Origin: Ciona intestinalis
Taxonomy: Eukaryota; Chordata; Ascidiacea; Phlebobranchia; Cionidae
Assembly: GCF_000224145.3 (NCBI RefSeq)
Contig: NC_020174.2
Span: forward strand, 3,169,152 to 3,233,151
Direction: 5' to 3'
Length of the DNA stretch: 64,000 nt
A program made the translations under genes and the position numbers. Positions 11,235-23,500 of the stretch are shown in pieces (the first letter of the stretch is position 1; each line of letters opens with the position of its first letter). A model generated the notes under the pieces. That model was not told where the DNA came from. It worked only from the letters and a program-made list of their open reading frames with translations, and ran no database searches.

Positions 11235-14225
11235 TTACGTAAGGTTTACATTAGTAATGTTAATATTAGCCTGATAGCGACAAATATCGTTATCACTAAG
11301 TTGCTGATATAATTCAACCCATTCCTTTCGCATAAAGTCACGAATGTTTGAGCTTTTTTCAACTTTTGCATAGTTGTTTAAATGCTGGCCAAAATAAGGC
11401 TTCGGTTTAATCAGCATTTCATCTGGCATCCCTAATCTGCGTCGTATTATCCCAGTTATCCAAACGTCGTCCAAACTGAACAAGGGGTCAGATAAAGACT
11501 CATTATATAACTGCTGAACCAAATGCACCGACGTTGCGTACAACCCTCCATGGCAATAAGGCGGATAGAAATCCCATCTATAATTATCCTTAGTCACCGT
11601 CCATTTGCCCTTCCTGTTTGGTGTTTCCGCTACCCCAAGTTTAAAACCGCATATTATGGGAAACTCTGGCCATCCTAGTTCGTTCACTTGATTAATATGG
11701 TGGTTAATGTTCTCAGCAAATAAATCCATTTTAATCATGAAGTCGTCGTCAGCAGAAGCGTAAAACTCGTTCGCTTGCAAGTTAGACGCTGCCCATCTCA
11801 TCCCCGCAAGTGTTTTCAAGGATACATAACTGAAAAAATAAGAATGAATGAGTGTAACTTACTTTATCCTCGTGTGGCCGGAAAACGACAGTCGTTATAC
11901 CACGGGTGTTCTGTTTCATACACCCGGTGCCCACTTTTATTGGCGAGTTACCAAGTGAGTTACTTTGTGGGTGATTTTTTGGACAACAACCCATTAGTGA
12001 CCGCTGGGTTGGAGCAATTGCCGTTAAGCGCCTTGCCGCCCACAATGGTAGCAATGTAGGAATTAAAATAAAAGTATTAAAATATCGGGAATGACACTTC
12101 AGAAATGATAAGATGGGTTAATTACATGTTAACAAATAACTGAAAAGTGATAATCTAGCAGGATATGGATACGATGTTTTCATTCTCTTTTACTGATCCG
12201 TTTGGTAGTAAAAAAAAGAATATTTACACAGTCTTAAAACTATATTCCCGCAACTATAAAAGGGCATTGTTAGCTGTTAAAAGACGATTAGGAACTATGG
12301 AATATTATGCGATAACGATATCCATCTTACTAAACAGCTCAATGTAATTATCAGAACAAGTGGCCCGCCGTAAAATAATATTGCCTGGACACGTTAACTG
12401 GATTACTGTACATTAGAGTGACAAACGTATATTAGGTTGGGCGAAGGTGGGTCACCTTTAACACATATTATCTAAAAAAATCCTGATCGTGTTTTAAACC
12501 ATAACAACGTTCTATAGAAGTCCCGAGAATGCGGGTTTATAATTTTTTTTATTTTTCTTTGTTTACTACCAAATATGACGAGAAAGTAGAATGAAAAGGA
12601 GTCCCATCTTCCCCACTCTCCTATACATACTTAATTCTCACTTGTAATCGTCAGATTCATCGAAATACAAGATGTCACCGTATCTTGAATGTTCTTCCTT
12701 TAATAAGTTGTATCTCTTACGGTTGGGCACGCCCGCTATTACGAATACTGTGTCGAACCTACCACGGTCTACGTAGCTCAACGACGCCCACGTGCGGCGG
12801 AGTAATTCTCGGCGAAAGAAATTTACAAAAGCAGATTTTACGAAAATAACCATTCGCCATTGGATTTCTAAAAATAAAAATTTGTTTTAAAATTAATGGC
12901 AGAGACACCTATTCATTCTATTTTCTCGTCCAATTGGGTAGTAACCAAAGAAAATTCAAACAAACATAAAACCGTATCCTCACAACTCCCATATACCGCT
13001 GTTAATTGTTTAAAACACGATCAGGATATTTGGATATTTTGTGCTAAAAGGTGTCTCAACCTTCCCCGACCTACCATAAGTATATTCACAGTTAAACACA
13101 GCATTAATGTTTAAACAATTTAAATCTTAAGCGGGCACGAGGTCTATGGGACAGAACAAATAACGACTATACTGATGTTGCTTCGCCATGCGAGGATAAA
13201 TAAGCTACATACGTGGTAACTTGTAAGGGGGCACGAGGTGTGTGAAGACAAAACACCCGTGTTAAAACGACTGCAGTTGCCCCGCCACGCGAGGATAAAT
13301 AAGCTACATACGTGGTAACTTGTAAGGGGGCACGAGGTGTATGAAACAGAATACCCGTGTTATAACAACTGCAGTTGCCCCGCCATGCAAGAATAAACAA
13401 GTTACATATTCGTAGAAACTTGTAAGCAGCACGAGGTGTATGAAACAAAACAGTCGTTCTATAACAACTGCCGTTACTCCGCCATGCGAGGATAAACAAA
13501 TTACAGCACGTGGTAGCACAATCGTGAAGCGCTCCATATTCATAAAAAAAACAAACTTGGAAGCGGGCATGAGGTGAATGAATCAGAACAGCCGTGTTAT
13601 AGCAACTGTCGTTATACTCCGCCATGCGATAATAAACAAGTTACATTTATTCACATATTCTCAACACGACACACCTTAATTACGCTACGTCTAGTTTACC
13701 AGGTGTTACAGTAAGCTCTCTACATAACAGATACACAGTCTTACGTCTGGATGTAAATAAAAGCTTCAAACTAAACTAAGAATGAATGTATGTAACTAAC
13801 TTTATCCTCGCGTGGCCGGAAAACGACGGTCGTTATAACACGAATGTTCCTACACCTCGTACCAACTTACGAGTCACCGTGTATGTTACTTTCTGGGTGA
13901 TTAATTTTTGGAAAGATTTTTCATTTTCTTAATGTGTGGCTGATAATTTGGACAATTAGTTACCGCTAGGTTGAAGCAATTGGCGTTAAGCGTCATGCCC
14001 AAGAAAACATACGCCCACAACGGTAGTAACGAATTACCTTTTGCTTTGACGCACGGATCCTCATCACAAACTCTTAGTTTAACTTTCCATGGCTCCAATA
14101 TAAACCTAAAGTCTCGTTTGTCCTTTGGGATAACTTGAGTGGTTTGTGATTGAGTATTGTTTGTATGGTTAGCTTTTGTTGTTGTTGTGGGGGCGGTGGT
14201 AGCGGAGATGGACATTAAACGTATT
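11235..14225 (-). CDS. GT31 beta-1,3-glycosyltransferase, N-terminus unresolved
   Basis: Probable Golgi beta-1,3-galactosyl- or N-acetylglucosaminyltransferase. Exons in gene order: 14038-14225, 12642-12867, 11235-11829; phases agree. The fold is seen in FVKSAF and FFRRELLRRTWASL (the family's RR..IR.TW block), FVIAGV, DILYFDESDDYNYVSLKT and LKTLAGMRWA, then the metal-binding ADDDF, YCHGGLYATS (usually C.GG.Y..S) and DDVWITG (usually EDV). Starting at the ATG at 14213-14215 gives 332 residues with N-glycosylation sequons near the N-terminus (NHT, NNT) and near the C-terminus (NES, NIT). The frame stays open past that ATG to a splice-acceptor-like site at 14226, so the type II membrane anchor expected of this family is probably on an upstream exon I could not find. 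Donor versus acceptor specificity cannot be told from sequence. Confidence 0.85.
11835..12058 (-). mobile_element. SINE in a GT31 intron
   Basis: The ATTC tail lies within about 10-25 nt of the 3' splice site of the terminal GT31 exon; the head is truncated. Confidence 0.65.
12430..12627 (-). mobile_element. GTAGGGTGGGG-family MITE
   Basis: Reverse-orientation copy ending CCCACTCTCCTATA, next to the GT31 middle exon. Confidence 0.7.
12893..13079 (+). mobile_element. GTAGGGTGGGG-family MITE, left end degraded
   Basis: The internal ATTCTATTTTCTCGTCC and TTAATTGTTTAAAACACGAT blocks are kept; the left inverted end is lost. Confidence 0.65.
13135..13655. repeat. Tandem array of the SINE 3' segment
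   Basis: Five or so units of about 100 bp, each with GGGCACGAGGTGTATGAAAC, a GTTATAACGACTG-like block and GCGAGGATAAA. These are the last third of the SINE repeated head to tail without the tRNA-like head. Smaller arrays of the same unit occur at 40665-40860 and 55915-56165. Confidence 0.75.
13780..14035 (-). mobile_element. SINE copy
   Basis: The tail and body are clear; the element stops at the 5' splice site of the first visible GT31 exon (14038), so its head is missing. Confidence 0.65.
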
Positions 14226-14740
14226 CTGTGAGGTTAAATATGGGCACGATATAGTATATCAACACAATATGTATACAGTGTACATAAGGACTTACAATAT
14301 ATAAGTTAATATGATATACATAACCCAAGTATCATATACAAGAAAATTTAATGTAGATATATATATAGCAGGGTGGGGGAGATGGGACACCTTTCATTCT
14401 ATTTTCTACAGCGAAGCACGCCATGGATCCTGGAATTTAAACCAGAGTTGTCTATATATGTGCGTTGCCCAGCTCGCTTACCGTTGTAGGAAAACCCCAC
14501 GCAGAAATTTGTGGTCAGAGTGTAATCCTCTTTTTAAACAATCCTATACAGGTTCCTATTACTGTAATACACACAACTTACCTTACTGTACTAATTGTTA
14601 TGTTGCAGAAATGAATGGACCAAACCCCGCCCAGTATAAATGTCCATAGAAGCAGAATTCCCCGTACCTTATGTTGTCTTATTGCCATGTTATGTCAAAC
14701 TATCCTATACTGGTCGAAATACCTGCGCAGATATAAAATA

Positions 14741-14934
14741 TATAGTAGGGTGGGAAAGATGGGACACCTTTTGATTCTATTTTCTCGTCGCATTTGATAG
14801 TAAACGAAGAACATATAAAGAATTATAAAAGTGTATCCTTACGACTCCCGTAGGCCGTTGTTAATTGTTTAAAACACGATCAGGATATTTTGATATTATG
14901 TGCTAAAGGTGTTCCACCTTTCCCACTGTATAGT
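14741..14934 (+). mobile_element. GTAGGGTGGGG-family MITE
   Basis: Starts TATAGTAGGGTGGGAAAGAT and ends TTTCCCACTGTATAG. Confidence 0.75.
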
Positions 14935-15114
14935 ACTCTGGGGAAGATAAGATCACATATTTCCAAATATCGACCGTGTTTTCAAAAAATAACAACGGTC
15001 TATGGGAGTCGGTTTTATAATTCTTTGAATGTTTTTTGTTTATTATCAAATATGAGACGGGAAAATAGAATGAAAAGGTGACCCATCTTTCCCCACCCTA
15101 CTACATATATATTT
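14930..15114 (-). mobile_element. GTAGGGTGGGG-family MITE, abutting its neighbour
   Basis: Reverse copy joined directly to the previous one and followed after about 15 bp by a third copy (15130-15320), forming a cluster of three. Confidence 0.7.
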
Positions 15115-15129
15115 ATTATAATAAATATA

Positions 15130-15320
15130 TATAGTACTGAGGGGAAGATAAGACACCTTTATCACATATTTCCAAATATCGATCGTGTTTTTGACAATTA
15201 ACAATGGTCTATGGGAGTCGGTTTTATAATTCTTTATAATTCTTTGAATGTTCTTTGTTTAATATCAAATATGGGACGGGAAAATAAAATGAAAAGGTGT
15301 CTCTTCTTATCCCACTTATC
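15130..15320 (-). mobile_element. GTAGGGTGGGG-family MITE
   Basis: Third member of the cluster; nearly the same sequence as the one before it, suggesting local duplication. Confidence 0.65.
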
Positions 15321-15596
15321 CCATATCGTGACACACAACTCATTGGGGTATTTTCTTCAAAGAAATCAAAAATATTTAAACCGAATACAGAGTTTTTTAC
15401 TTTTATGGCAATTCTTGTTTTAAAAATAAAAATTTAATTGCTGTGAGAAATATTTGGTGAAACAAAAAAAACAGTCAGCGTCAATTACGAAATATGCAAC
15501 GAAAAGTAGTCTTATACACATTTTAGTAGTTAAAAAAAAAAAAAATTAACATATCATCGAAATTACGCTACAGTTTCAGTTATACCGTAATAACCT

Positions 15597-15795
15597 ATAG
15601 TAGGATAAGGGAAGATGGGACACCTTTTCATTTTGTTTTCTCTTTCCATTTGGCAGTAAACAAAGAAAATCCAAAGAATTATGAAACCGTATCCTTACGA
15701 CTTCCACAGACCGTTGTTAATTTTTTAAAACACGATCAGGCTATTTGGAAATTATGTGTTAAAGGTGTCCCATTTCCCCCCACCCTACTATATAT
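15597..15795 (+). mobile_element. GTAGGGTGGGG-family MITE
   Basis: Full-length copy ending CCCACCCTACTATATA. Confidence 0.75.
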
Positions 15796-15964
15796 GTATA
15801 TCTTCAAATACGAAAGCGAAGATCGAAGTAATTAAAACAACGAAGAGAAAGGAATTAGCCGCAAAACAACAGTTGTTAAATACGCCACTGATAGAAAGTG
15901 TTAGAAGAAAAGTTTAAAATAAAAGCGTTGCTGCGAAACGTGATAAACAGCACTCCCATACCAA

Positions 15965-16130
15965 TATATAGTGGGATGGGGGAATATGGGACACCTTTAG
16001 CACATAGTATTTAAATATTCTAATCGTGTTTTAAACAATTAACAACGGTCTATGGGAGTTATTTTCATTTACTACCAAATGCGATGAGAAAATAGAATAA
16101 AAGGTGTCCCATCTTCCCCCACCCTACTTA
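15965..16130 (-). mobile_element. GTAGGGTGGGG-family MITE
   Basis: Reverse copy with both inverted ends and a short internal deletion. Confidence 0.7.
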
Positions 16131-16795
16131 ACAGCTATACTTACAAAAGTCCTATACGCATGACATAACAGCGAATAAGTTAACGGCTATGACTAAGCAA
16201 CGTCGTCTGCGTTACTTCAGTGTAATATTTAACTATAAGCCAGCACTGGCCCTATACGGTTGAATGCGAAACAATAAACTGGGATTCGGAGCAGACGAAT
16301 AGGGAAGAAAATCTCATATAGAATTCTAGGTTTAATAAATAATTGCTCCACTTGTTCAACATTGTGGTCACACATTGGCTCCAGACAATACAAGCCAAAC
16401 AGCCAACGTTCATTCAAACCATGGAACTATCTATAAAAAAGTTACCATGGTCCAAACTCGAAACAGTCTAACTAAAGACAAAGGTTTCTGATTCAACAGG
16501 AATTCTAGAAGTCTGTTAGAGGTTTTTAACGGCCACGCCTTTGTTTAATTTCTTTTATTTAAATGTTAACAACTCAATTAAATGACCATTTGTTTGTTTT
16601 AACAGCCACACTTTTGTGACACTTTCTTTGTGACACTCATAGCGTGTTTTATTTACGACTGTAATTTTATTTCAAATTCAATTCTCTTCTTGTTTTAATT
16701 AAATTGGCTACGCTGTTTTATTCGAAGAAATCTATATAAAAAACGTTAATGCTTTAGAACTTACGAAATCTTAATTGCGAACTATTTTGCCTTTC

Positions 16796-16982
16796 TATAT
16801 AGTGGGGTGGGGAAAGATGTGGCACCTTAAGCACATAGTACTCCAATATCCAGATCGTGTTTTTTAAAATTATAACAACGGTCTACGAAAGTCGTGAGAA
16901 TAGTTTTTTTTTTTTTTTAATGTCCTTTGTTTACTGACAAATGGACAAGAAAATAAAATAAAAAGATATCCCATCCTAATAT
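16796..16982 (-). mobile_element. GTAGGGTGGGG-family MITE
   Basis: Reverse copy; left end intact (TATATAGTGGGGTGGGGAAA), right end decayed. Confidence 0.65.
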
Positions 16983-17252
16983 AGGATTAGACATATTTTA
17001 CTTGAAGTTAGACGCAAGTATATAGACCTATTTCCCGTTCACAAAAAAATGTCCAGATATAAGGCTGTGAATCTACGGCTGGTGTTGTTAAGGCTAAATA
17101 CACCTGACTGACTTTAAGAAAATATATCCAATATATCACAATTCGTTTGACCTGATTTTTTTTTCGGTTACGTATTTCGTAGCATTACCTGTCTGCCTAA
17201 ACAAAATATATATTTAAAGTAATGTTTATCTCCAACTGTTAACAGAACCTGA

Positions 17253-17452
17253 TTATAGAGTACTGCGGGGTAAGATGGATACATTTAGCACATAATATCC
17301 CATATTTCCTAATCGTGCTTTTAACAATTAACAATTCACAATTCACAACGCTCTTTAAAAGGCGCGAGGATACGGTTACATTACTCTGTAAACATTCTTT
17401 GTTTACTACCAAATTGAACAATAAAAGTGAATGAAAACATAGACCGTTTTAC
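17253..17452 (-). mobile_element. GTAGGGTGGGG-family MITE, diverged
   Basis: Begins TATAGAGTACTGCGGGGTAAGA and keeps CTTTGTTTACTACCAAAT. Confidence 0.6.
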
Positions 17453-18109
17453 CCCAACACTTTACAAAAGCTTGACCGTGCGTCTGGCAACCTGTAAGTA
17501 CTAAACCTAAACCGCCTTTTTACTCGCTAACTTTACCACGCGATACCACTTGTCTAGGTCTACCGAACGCACAGGAATGTGCGCAGGCGTTAATTCGCCG
17601 GTGTGACGCGTAATTAAACTTATACGAACCGTTTTTTCAGCCGCAAGCGTATATTTATACCGTTGTGGTTTTATAAGAATCGTGATGCAGCTATGTTTTG
17701 ATCTGCATAACCGAAACGGTTTTCATATTTTTTTAATTTGTTGTAATAGTAAAAAAAAAAACGCTTCGATTACAGTTTAGCAAAGATTAAAAACAAAAAC
17801 ACGTTTTAATAATAAAATCAAAATTAATTTTTGAGGATTTTAAACTGTACCGTCTTACCCTACTCTACTTTATATGGTCTTATGCAAAAAGCAGTTTTAT
17901 TTTTCTATTTTTATAGGATTCATATACCTATCTGGTGCCACGCGTATTTTGTACTCTTTTTCGTAAACAACACTTCTAGCATGTACTTGCGTACCAGCGT
18001 TTCTACGACCTATTCAGGTCGTTTTCTTTAGAGTAATGACAATTAACGGTTAGCGCAAACTAATTCCAAATTAATGCCAAAATAGCTGTTTTTTTAAAAA
18101 AAGTATAGT

Positions 18110-18282
18110 TTTGTGCCCTTTTCTCGTCCTATTTGGTAGTAAACAAAGAACATTCAAAGAATTATAAAACCGTATCCTTACGACTCCTATAGACCGTTTT
18201 TATAATTGTTTAAAACCTGATCGGAATATTTGAACATCATGTACTTCTAAAGGTGCCTCATCTTTCCCCACATTACTCTATA
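18110..18282 (+). mobile_element. GTAGGGTGGGG-family MITE, left-truncated
   Basis: Starts inside the family at TTTTCTCGTCC and runs to the right inverted end. Confidence 0.6.
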
Positions 18283-18523
18283 CAATACCATAGCACACTA
18301 AAACACAGTACTATAGTAAAACGTCCATCGTGGCCAGTACTTTGGTCCCGATAAGCTAAGGTTTTTTTCTTTGTTAGAAATAAACGCTATACACGGTTTC
18401 GAATAACGAAACTTTCAGGATGACTAACTTCGTGTTGAGTTATATCAATGCGCTTCTGCGGACTTACCGCTTTCTTAAGGGCTTATAGCAGCCACGCTTT
18501 TATTTGACACTTTTTTAAGTACA

Positions 18524-18732
18524 TATAGCAGGGCGGGGAAAATGTGACAACTATACTCATTATATTTTCTTGTCCCATTTAGTAGTAAACAAAGAACATT
18601 CAAGGAGTTATAAAACCGTATCCTCACGACTCCTATATACTGTTGTTAATTGTTTAAAACACAGAATCAGAAACAAAACAGAATCAGAATTTTTGGATAA
18701 TATGTGCTAAAGGTGCCCCGTCTCCCCCCTAC
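18524..18732 (+). mobile_element. GTAGGGTGGGG-family MITE
   Basis: Contains a small internal duplication (CAGAATCAGAAACAAAACAG) near the middle. Confidence 0.65.
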
Positions 18733-19120
18733 CTTTATACTATAGTTTTTAAACGTAGCGTGTTTTAACGACTGTCATTTTGTTGCTAATTTCATATTAT
18801 TGGTTGTTTTGATTAATTGATCTTTGCTACCGTATTCAAAGAGAAAACGGGAAAGCTTATGTTCTTTAACGCCTAAATGAACTTTATTGTTTGGATACGC
18901 TCTGGCGGGTAAACAATAGCTATACTGTAGGGCTAAGCTACGTCACTATCTCTACAAAGGATTGACGGGACGTAATAGCAAAAGAATTCGCAATAAAAAT
19001 ATTGAAGGAGTGCTGTTATTATTAAGCGTTTTCGATTGAATAAATTTATTGCGCGTACAGGTTTTATTAAAACAGTAATTTTTTTGTCCTTTCGATTGCC
19101 GTAGTGAAAGATTAAAAACT

Positions 19121-19306
19121 ATAGTAGGGTGGGGGAAGATGGGACACCTGTTTATTCTTTTTTCCCGTCCCATTTTGTAGCAAACAAAGAACATTCAAAG
19201 AAATATGAAAAGGTATTCACGACTCCGATAAATGGTTGTTAATTGTTTAAAATACGATCAGGATATTTGGATATTATGTGCTAAATCGTCCCATCTTACC
19301 TCACAG
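19121..19306 (+). mobile_element. GTAGGGTGGGG-family MITE
   Basis: Full copy starting TATAGTAGGGTGGGGGAAGA; followed by a non-LTR-like 3' end fragment (19310-19400). Confidence 0.7.
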
Positions 19307-19849
19307 AAATATATAAAACGAAAAATACAGGGTAAAGCGACAAAACGACAGTCGTTAAAACACACTTACGGTTAAAGATATACTTTATTTAGTTGAAAAA
19401 GCGCGGTTGCTACGAGTTAAGCAAACTGTACAAAAATTGCAAAACGAAGCAAAAAGTTCCACCCTACACTGAATAACTGCCTATAATTCGGCACTCAACA
19501 ATCGAAGCATAACGATACGTACAGAACTATTCGGAAAGCACCACAAGTCTAAGTTTACAAATGCCACCTAAAGTAAAGTATTTTCGTTAAAACTCCAGAA
19601 TTCTACCGTGCTAGGAAACAGACGACCTATCACCTACCTAATGAGCCGTGTACTACTGTTAACTTACCGGATACCACAGAAATAGAAGTCGCCCACGTAT
19701 CTCTCAATATATAGAACTGGAAATTTACAAATGCCACCTACGTTACCGGTGTGATAAAATAACATGCTGAATTTTCGGTCGAATTTTAATTTGAATGAAT
19801 CTTCCTTCTCGAGTACTTGCATTGTCCAATTCTATTAAGTTAATAAATG

Positions 19850-20152
19850 TATCTTGTTTTATCCTAGCGTGGCCGGAAAACAACAGTCGTTATAACACGG
19901 ATGTTCATACACCTCGTGCCAGTTTACGAGTTACCAAGTATGTTACTTTGTAAGTGATTATATTTTGGGATTTTTTTGTATGCATGACTGATAATTTGGA
20001 CAACCCATTAGCGACCACTGGGTTGGAGCAATAGCCGTTTAAACGTCTTGTCCAAGGACACATACGCCAACAATTGATAGCAGCGACGAGGCTTGAACCC
20101 ATTACCTCTCGGTTACGGGCAGGCGCGCTAACCACTTTGCCACGGCGCCAGA
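19850..20152 (-). mobile_element. SINE, near full length
   Basis: Reverse copy with both tail and head (the head ends GCCACGGCGCC). Confidence 0.75.
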
Positions 20153-20559
20153 CAGCAAGACAATGTAAGCATATTGTTCCATTTGCACACTGTGCGTAAC
20201 GTTTTTCGTTAGTAATTCGCAAACTAAAAAATGGGCAGATTAATTCAGCGAGCATTCAAAATTAACATTTTATTATTTTGCTTTGTTTCAGCCGCTGAAA
20301 AAATGTTGTATATATTCTATTTAACACCGAGTGTTACTTTTTTAAACGAATGCTGTAGAAATTTTAATGATTTATTACCACCTGTGCTAAAGTCCAGGTA
20401 AAACAGAAAACAAATTGGTTCTATTGACAATGTATTTTGTTATGGCGTAAATGCACCCAACATATACATAACATGAATTACATTTGAGTATTTACAGGAA
20501 CTTATTTTACGGCTCAGTGTATATTACATTTCTTAAACTAAGTTGACTTAGCAAAAACA

Positions 20560-23500
20560 TTATAATGGCAAGAGTAGATCGTGCACTGAAGACGCTTCAG
20601 ATTGCCAGGGGTTGCCCGTCTCAACTGGTGGAGTGGCGTGACTTGCTGTTTCTGTTGGGTTCCGACAACTAGGTGTTAGCTGCGGCACTTTTTCTGCTCG
20701 ATCTTTTTCCTTAGCGGCATCTTCTACCACTTCTGGTGAACTGGAAGTTGAATTCTTGTGTGCGTTGGTAATTGTAGGTGCCTTTTTGCATTCTTCAACT
20801 AGAACAATTTCTTATTAAATATTTATCCTCATAAAATTGATATCGAAAAATCCTAAGCTCACAAGATAAGGAAATGGCCGTATGTGTCCTTGGGCAAGAC
20901 ACTTAACCGCAATTGGTTCAACCCAGTGGTCACTAATGGGTTGTCTAACTTATCAGCGATTTATAAAAAAAAATTAAAAACTCCCCCCCAAAAAAGTTAC
21001 CTACAAAGTAACATACATGGTAACCCATAAGCTGACACAAGGTGTATGAACAGTGAACACCCGTGTTATAACGACTGTCGTTTTTTGGCCTCACGAGGAT
21101 AAAGTAAGTTACACTCTTAAGTTGAAGTTGTAGGAACTTTTGTTAAACCGAGTCATTACTAACCTTTCAGTTGTCTCATGGCTTTTTCTGCTTTTGGATA
21201 ATTTTCCTCCTGATAATTTTTCATGTCGTTTGTTTGTCGATACACGATTTTCTCAACAGCTTTGCTGAAGCTCTAAATTATGGTATTATAGATTTTAGTA
21301 ACAAAGCTATAAATATTCCATTACACACCAACTCAAAGATCAGTCAACGGCGTGACATACTGGTTAGCGCGCCTGCCTGTGACCCAGAGGTAATGGGTTT
21401 AAGGCTCGACGCTGCTACCATTGTTGGCGTATGTGTCCTTGGGCTAGACAGTTAAAGGCAATTGCTCCAACCCAGTGGTCACTAATCAGTTGTCCAAATT
21501 ATCAGCCATACATAAAAAAATCACCCAAAAAGTAACATACATGGTAACTCGTAAGCTGGCACGAGGTGTATGGACACCGGTGTTATAACGACTGCCATTT
21601 TCCAGCCACGCGAGGATAAAGTAAGATTCATTCATTCAAAAATCCATTCAATCATTCAGTCTTAAGTTACTTACAAGAGAATCATCAAGTTTTTTTATAT
21701 CAGGTTGATAATTTGCCTTCTCAATCAAACCCGTTCCTTCAATAGTTTTACTATGAGCCTTGGAGTTGATGGATCGTTGATCTAATAAACTACAAAACAA
21801 AAAATCCAATTTAACAAGCATTATATCAATTATTGTCAAAGTAACATACATGGTAACTTGTAAGCTGGCACGAGGTGTATAAACACCTGTGTTATAACGA
21901 CTGTCGTTTTCCGGCCACGCGGGGATTAAGTAAATTACATTCATTCATACATTTTTTTAAATTTATAATTTACCTCGAACCGGGAATAGAAATGACCTTC
22001 CCTTTCTTTGCCTTTAACCAGAACGTTCTCATTTGACCCTTTCCCTACAATGGTTTAGTTTAAAGAGACTATGTCAAATATTTGTTTAAGAAATCTATTG
22101 TATAACAAATGGAGTTAGAAATAAAGGTACATAGAATAAAATTTTCTAAATAAAACATTCTTTTAAATAATGTTTAATATAGTATAGGGTGGGGAAGGAT
22201 GAGACAACTTTCAATCTATTTTTTAGTCCCATTTGGTAGTAAACAAAGAACATTTAAAGAATTATAAAACCGCATCCTTACGACTTCGGTAGACCAGTCA
22301 CCAGTGTTAATTAATAAAACTCGATCAGTATAATAAGATATTAGGTGCTAAAGGTGACCTATCTTTCTCCACAATACTATATATACATACATCACATTTA
22401 CCTTAATGTAAACCACTCCCCGTGAGTCAAATATATAATCATCGGTTCGGTAAACAAGATCATATACCGACTTGCTGACATGAATTTCTCTCCCTTTCCC
22501 AGTGCTTTCAAGTCGAGATGCTGTATTGACAGTGTCTCCAAACAAACAATATCGGATCATTTTTCTTCCCACAACCCCAGCAACCACACCCCCAGAGTGG
22601 ATGCCTGGAACATAAATGGCTTAGTGGTGAAGTCAAACGCTTTTAAAGGTTACCAGGTCCGAGACTCAATTAGGGCGTGCGCAAAATAAAGGATATCGAC
22701 TTTTTGGACTATAATAAGCTGACAAAATTAACAGAAATATAAAAAAAGCAATTAGAGGATACCACAGGTTCGAGGCTCAATTTGGGCGTGCGCAAAAACA
22801 GATATTGACTCTTTGGAAGTAGTAGGCTGACAAAATTAACAGGAATATAAAAAAGCAATTATCAGCAGAAACACCTTTAGACGATACCAGGTTTGAGACT
22901 CAATTTGGGAGTATGCAAAACAGATATTAACTCTTTGGGAGTGTAGTAGGCTGACAAAATTAACAGGAATATAAAAAATCAGTTATCAGCGGAAACACCT
23001 TTAGAAGATACCAGGTTTTAGGCTCAATTTGGGCGTGTGTAAAACACAGCTATTAACTCTTTGAAGTAGTAGGCTGACAAAATTAACAGGAATATAAAAT
23101 GGACTAAAAAGCAACTATTGGCGGCATGTTTGGATATTAATTGCTAATTTTTCCAACTTTAATAATAAAATAAAATTTTCCTACCGATTCTGATTGGAAT
23201 GCATCCCCCACCAACCGGATTCTTGACATGGCTGATTCCTGTTTGCATTTCAAGTGCCATATCACATATACGTTGAGCATGTAGAGGTGTACGCACTGGT
23301 GCACCAGAAACAGCCATGTACACGTCCCCAATTGTCTCCACTTTAAAGACACCATACCTTACAAAAAACATAATTTTTATTTTTACAAAGAATAAAAGTC
23401 TGGGGCCCTGGTAAGCATGCCTGCCTCTAACCGAAAGGTAATGGTTCAATGCTTGTCGCTGCTACCATTGTGAACGTATTTTTCCTTGGGCGAGACATTT

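Larger units (their letters stand above)
14226..20559. other. 6.3-kb gene-poor interval, MITE-rich
   Basis: I see no exon chain on either strand. The interval holds about a dozen MITE copies, a SINE at 19850-20152 and AT-rich unique DNA. The missing membrane-anchor exon of the GT31 gene and the regulatory DNA of that gene would be expected here, but I could not pick them out. A 62-codon minus frame at 16229-16417 has no recognisable similarity. Confidence 0.5.

Noticed and set aside
13167..13625. 152-codon minus frame with internal repeats
   Set aside because: Translation of the tandem SINE 3' segments; repeated peptide follows the 100-bp unit.
14311..14649. 112-codon plus-strand frame with many Cys
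   Set aside because: Begins in a truncated MITE and runs through satellite-like sequence; no family recognised and no splice context.
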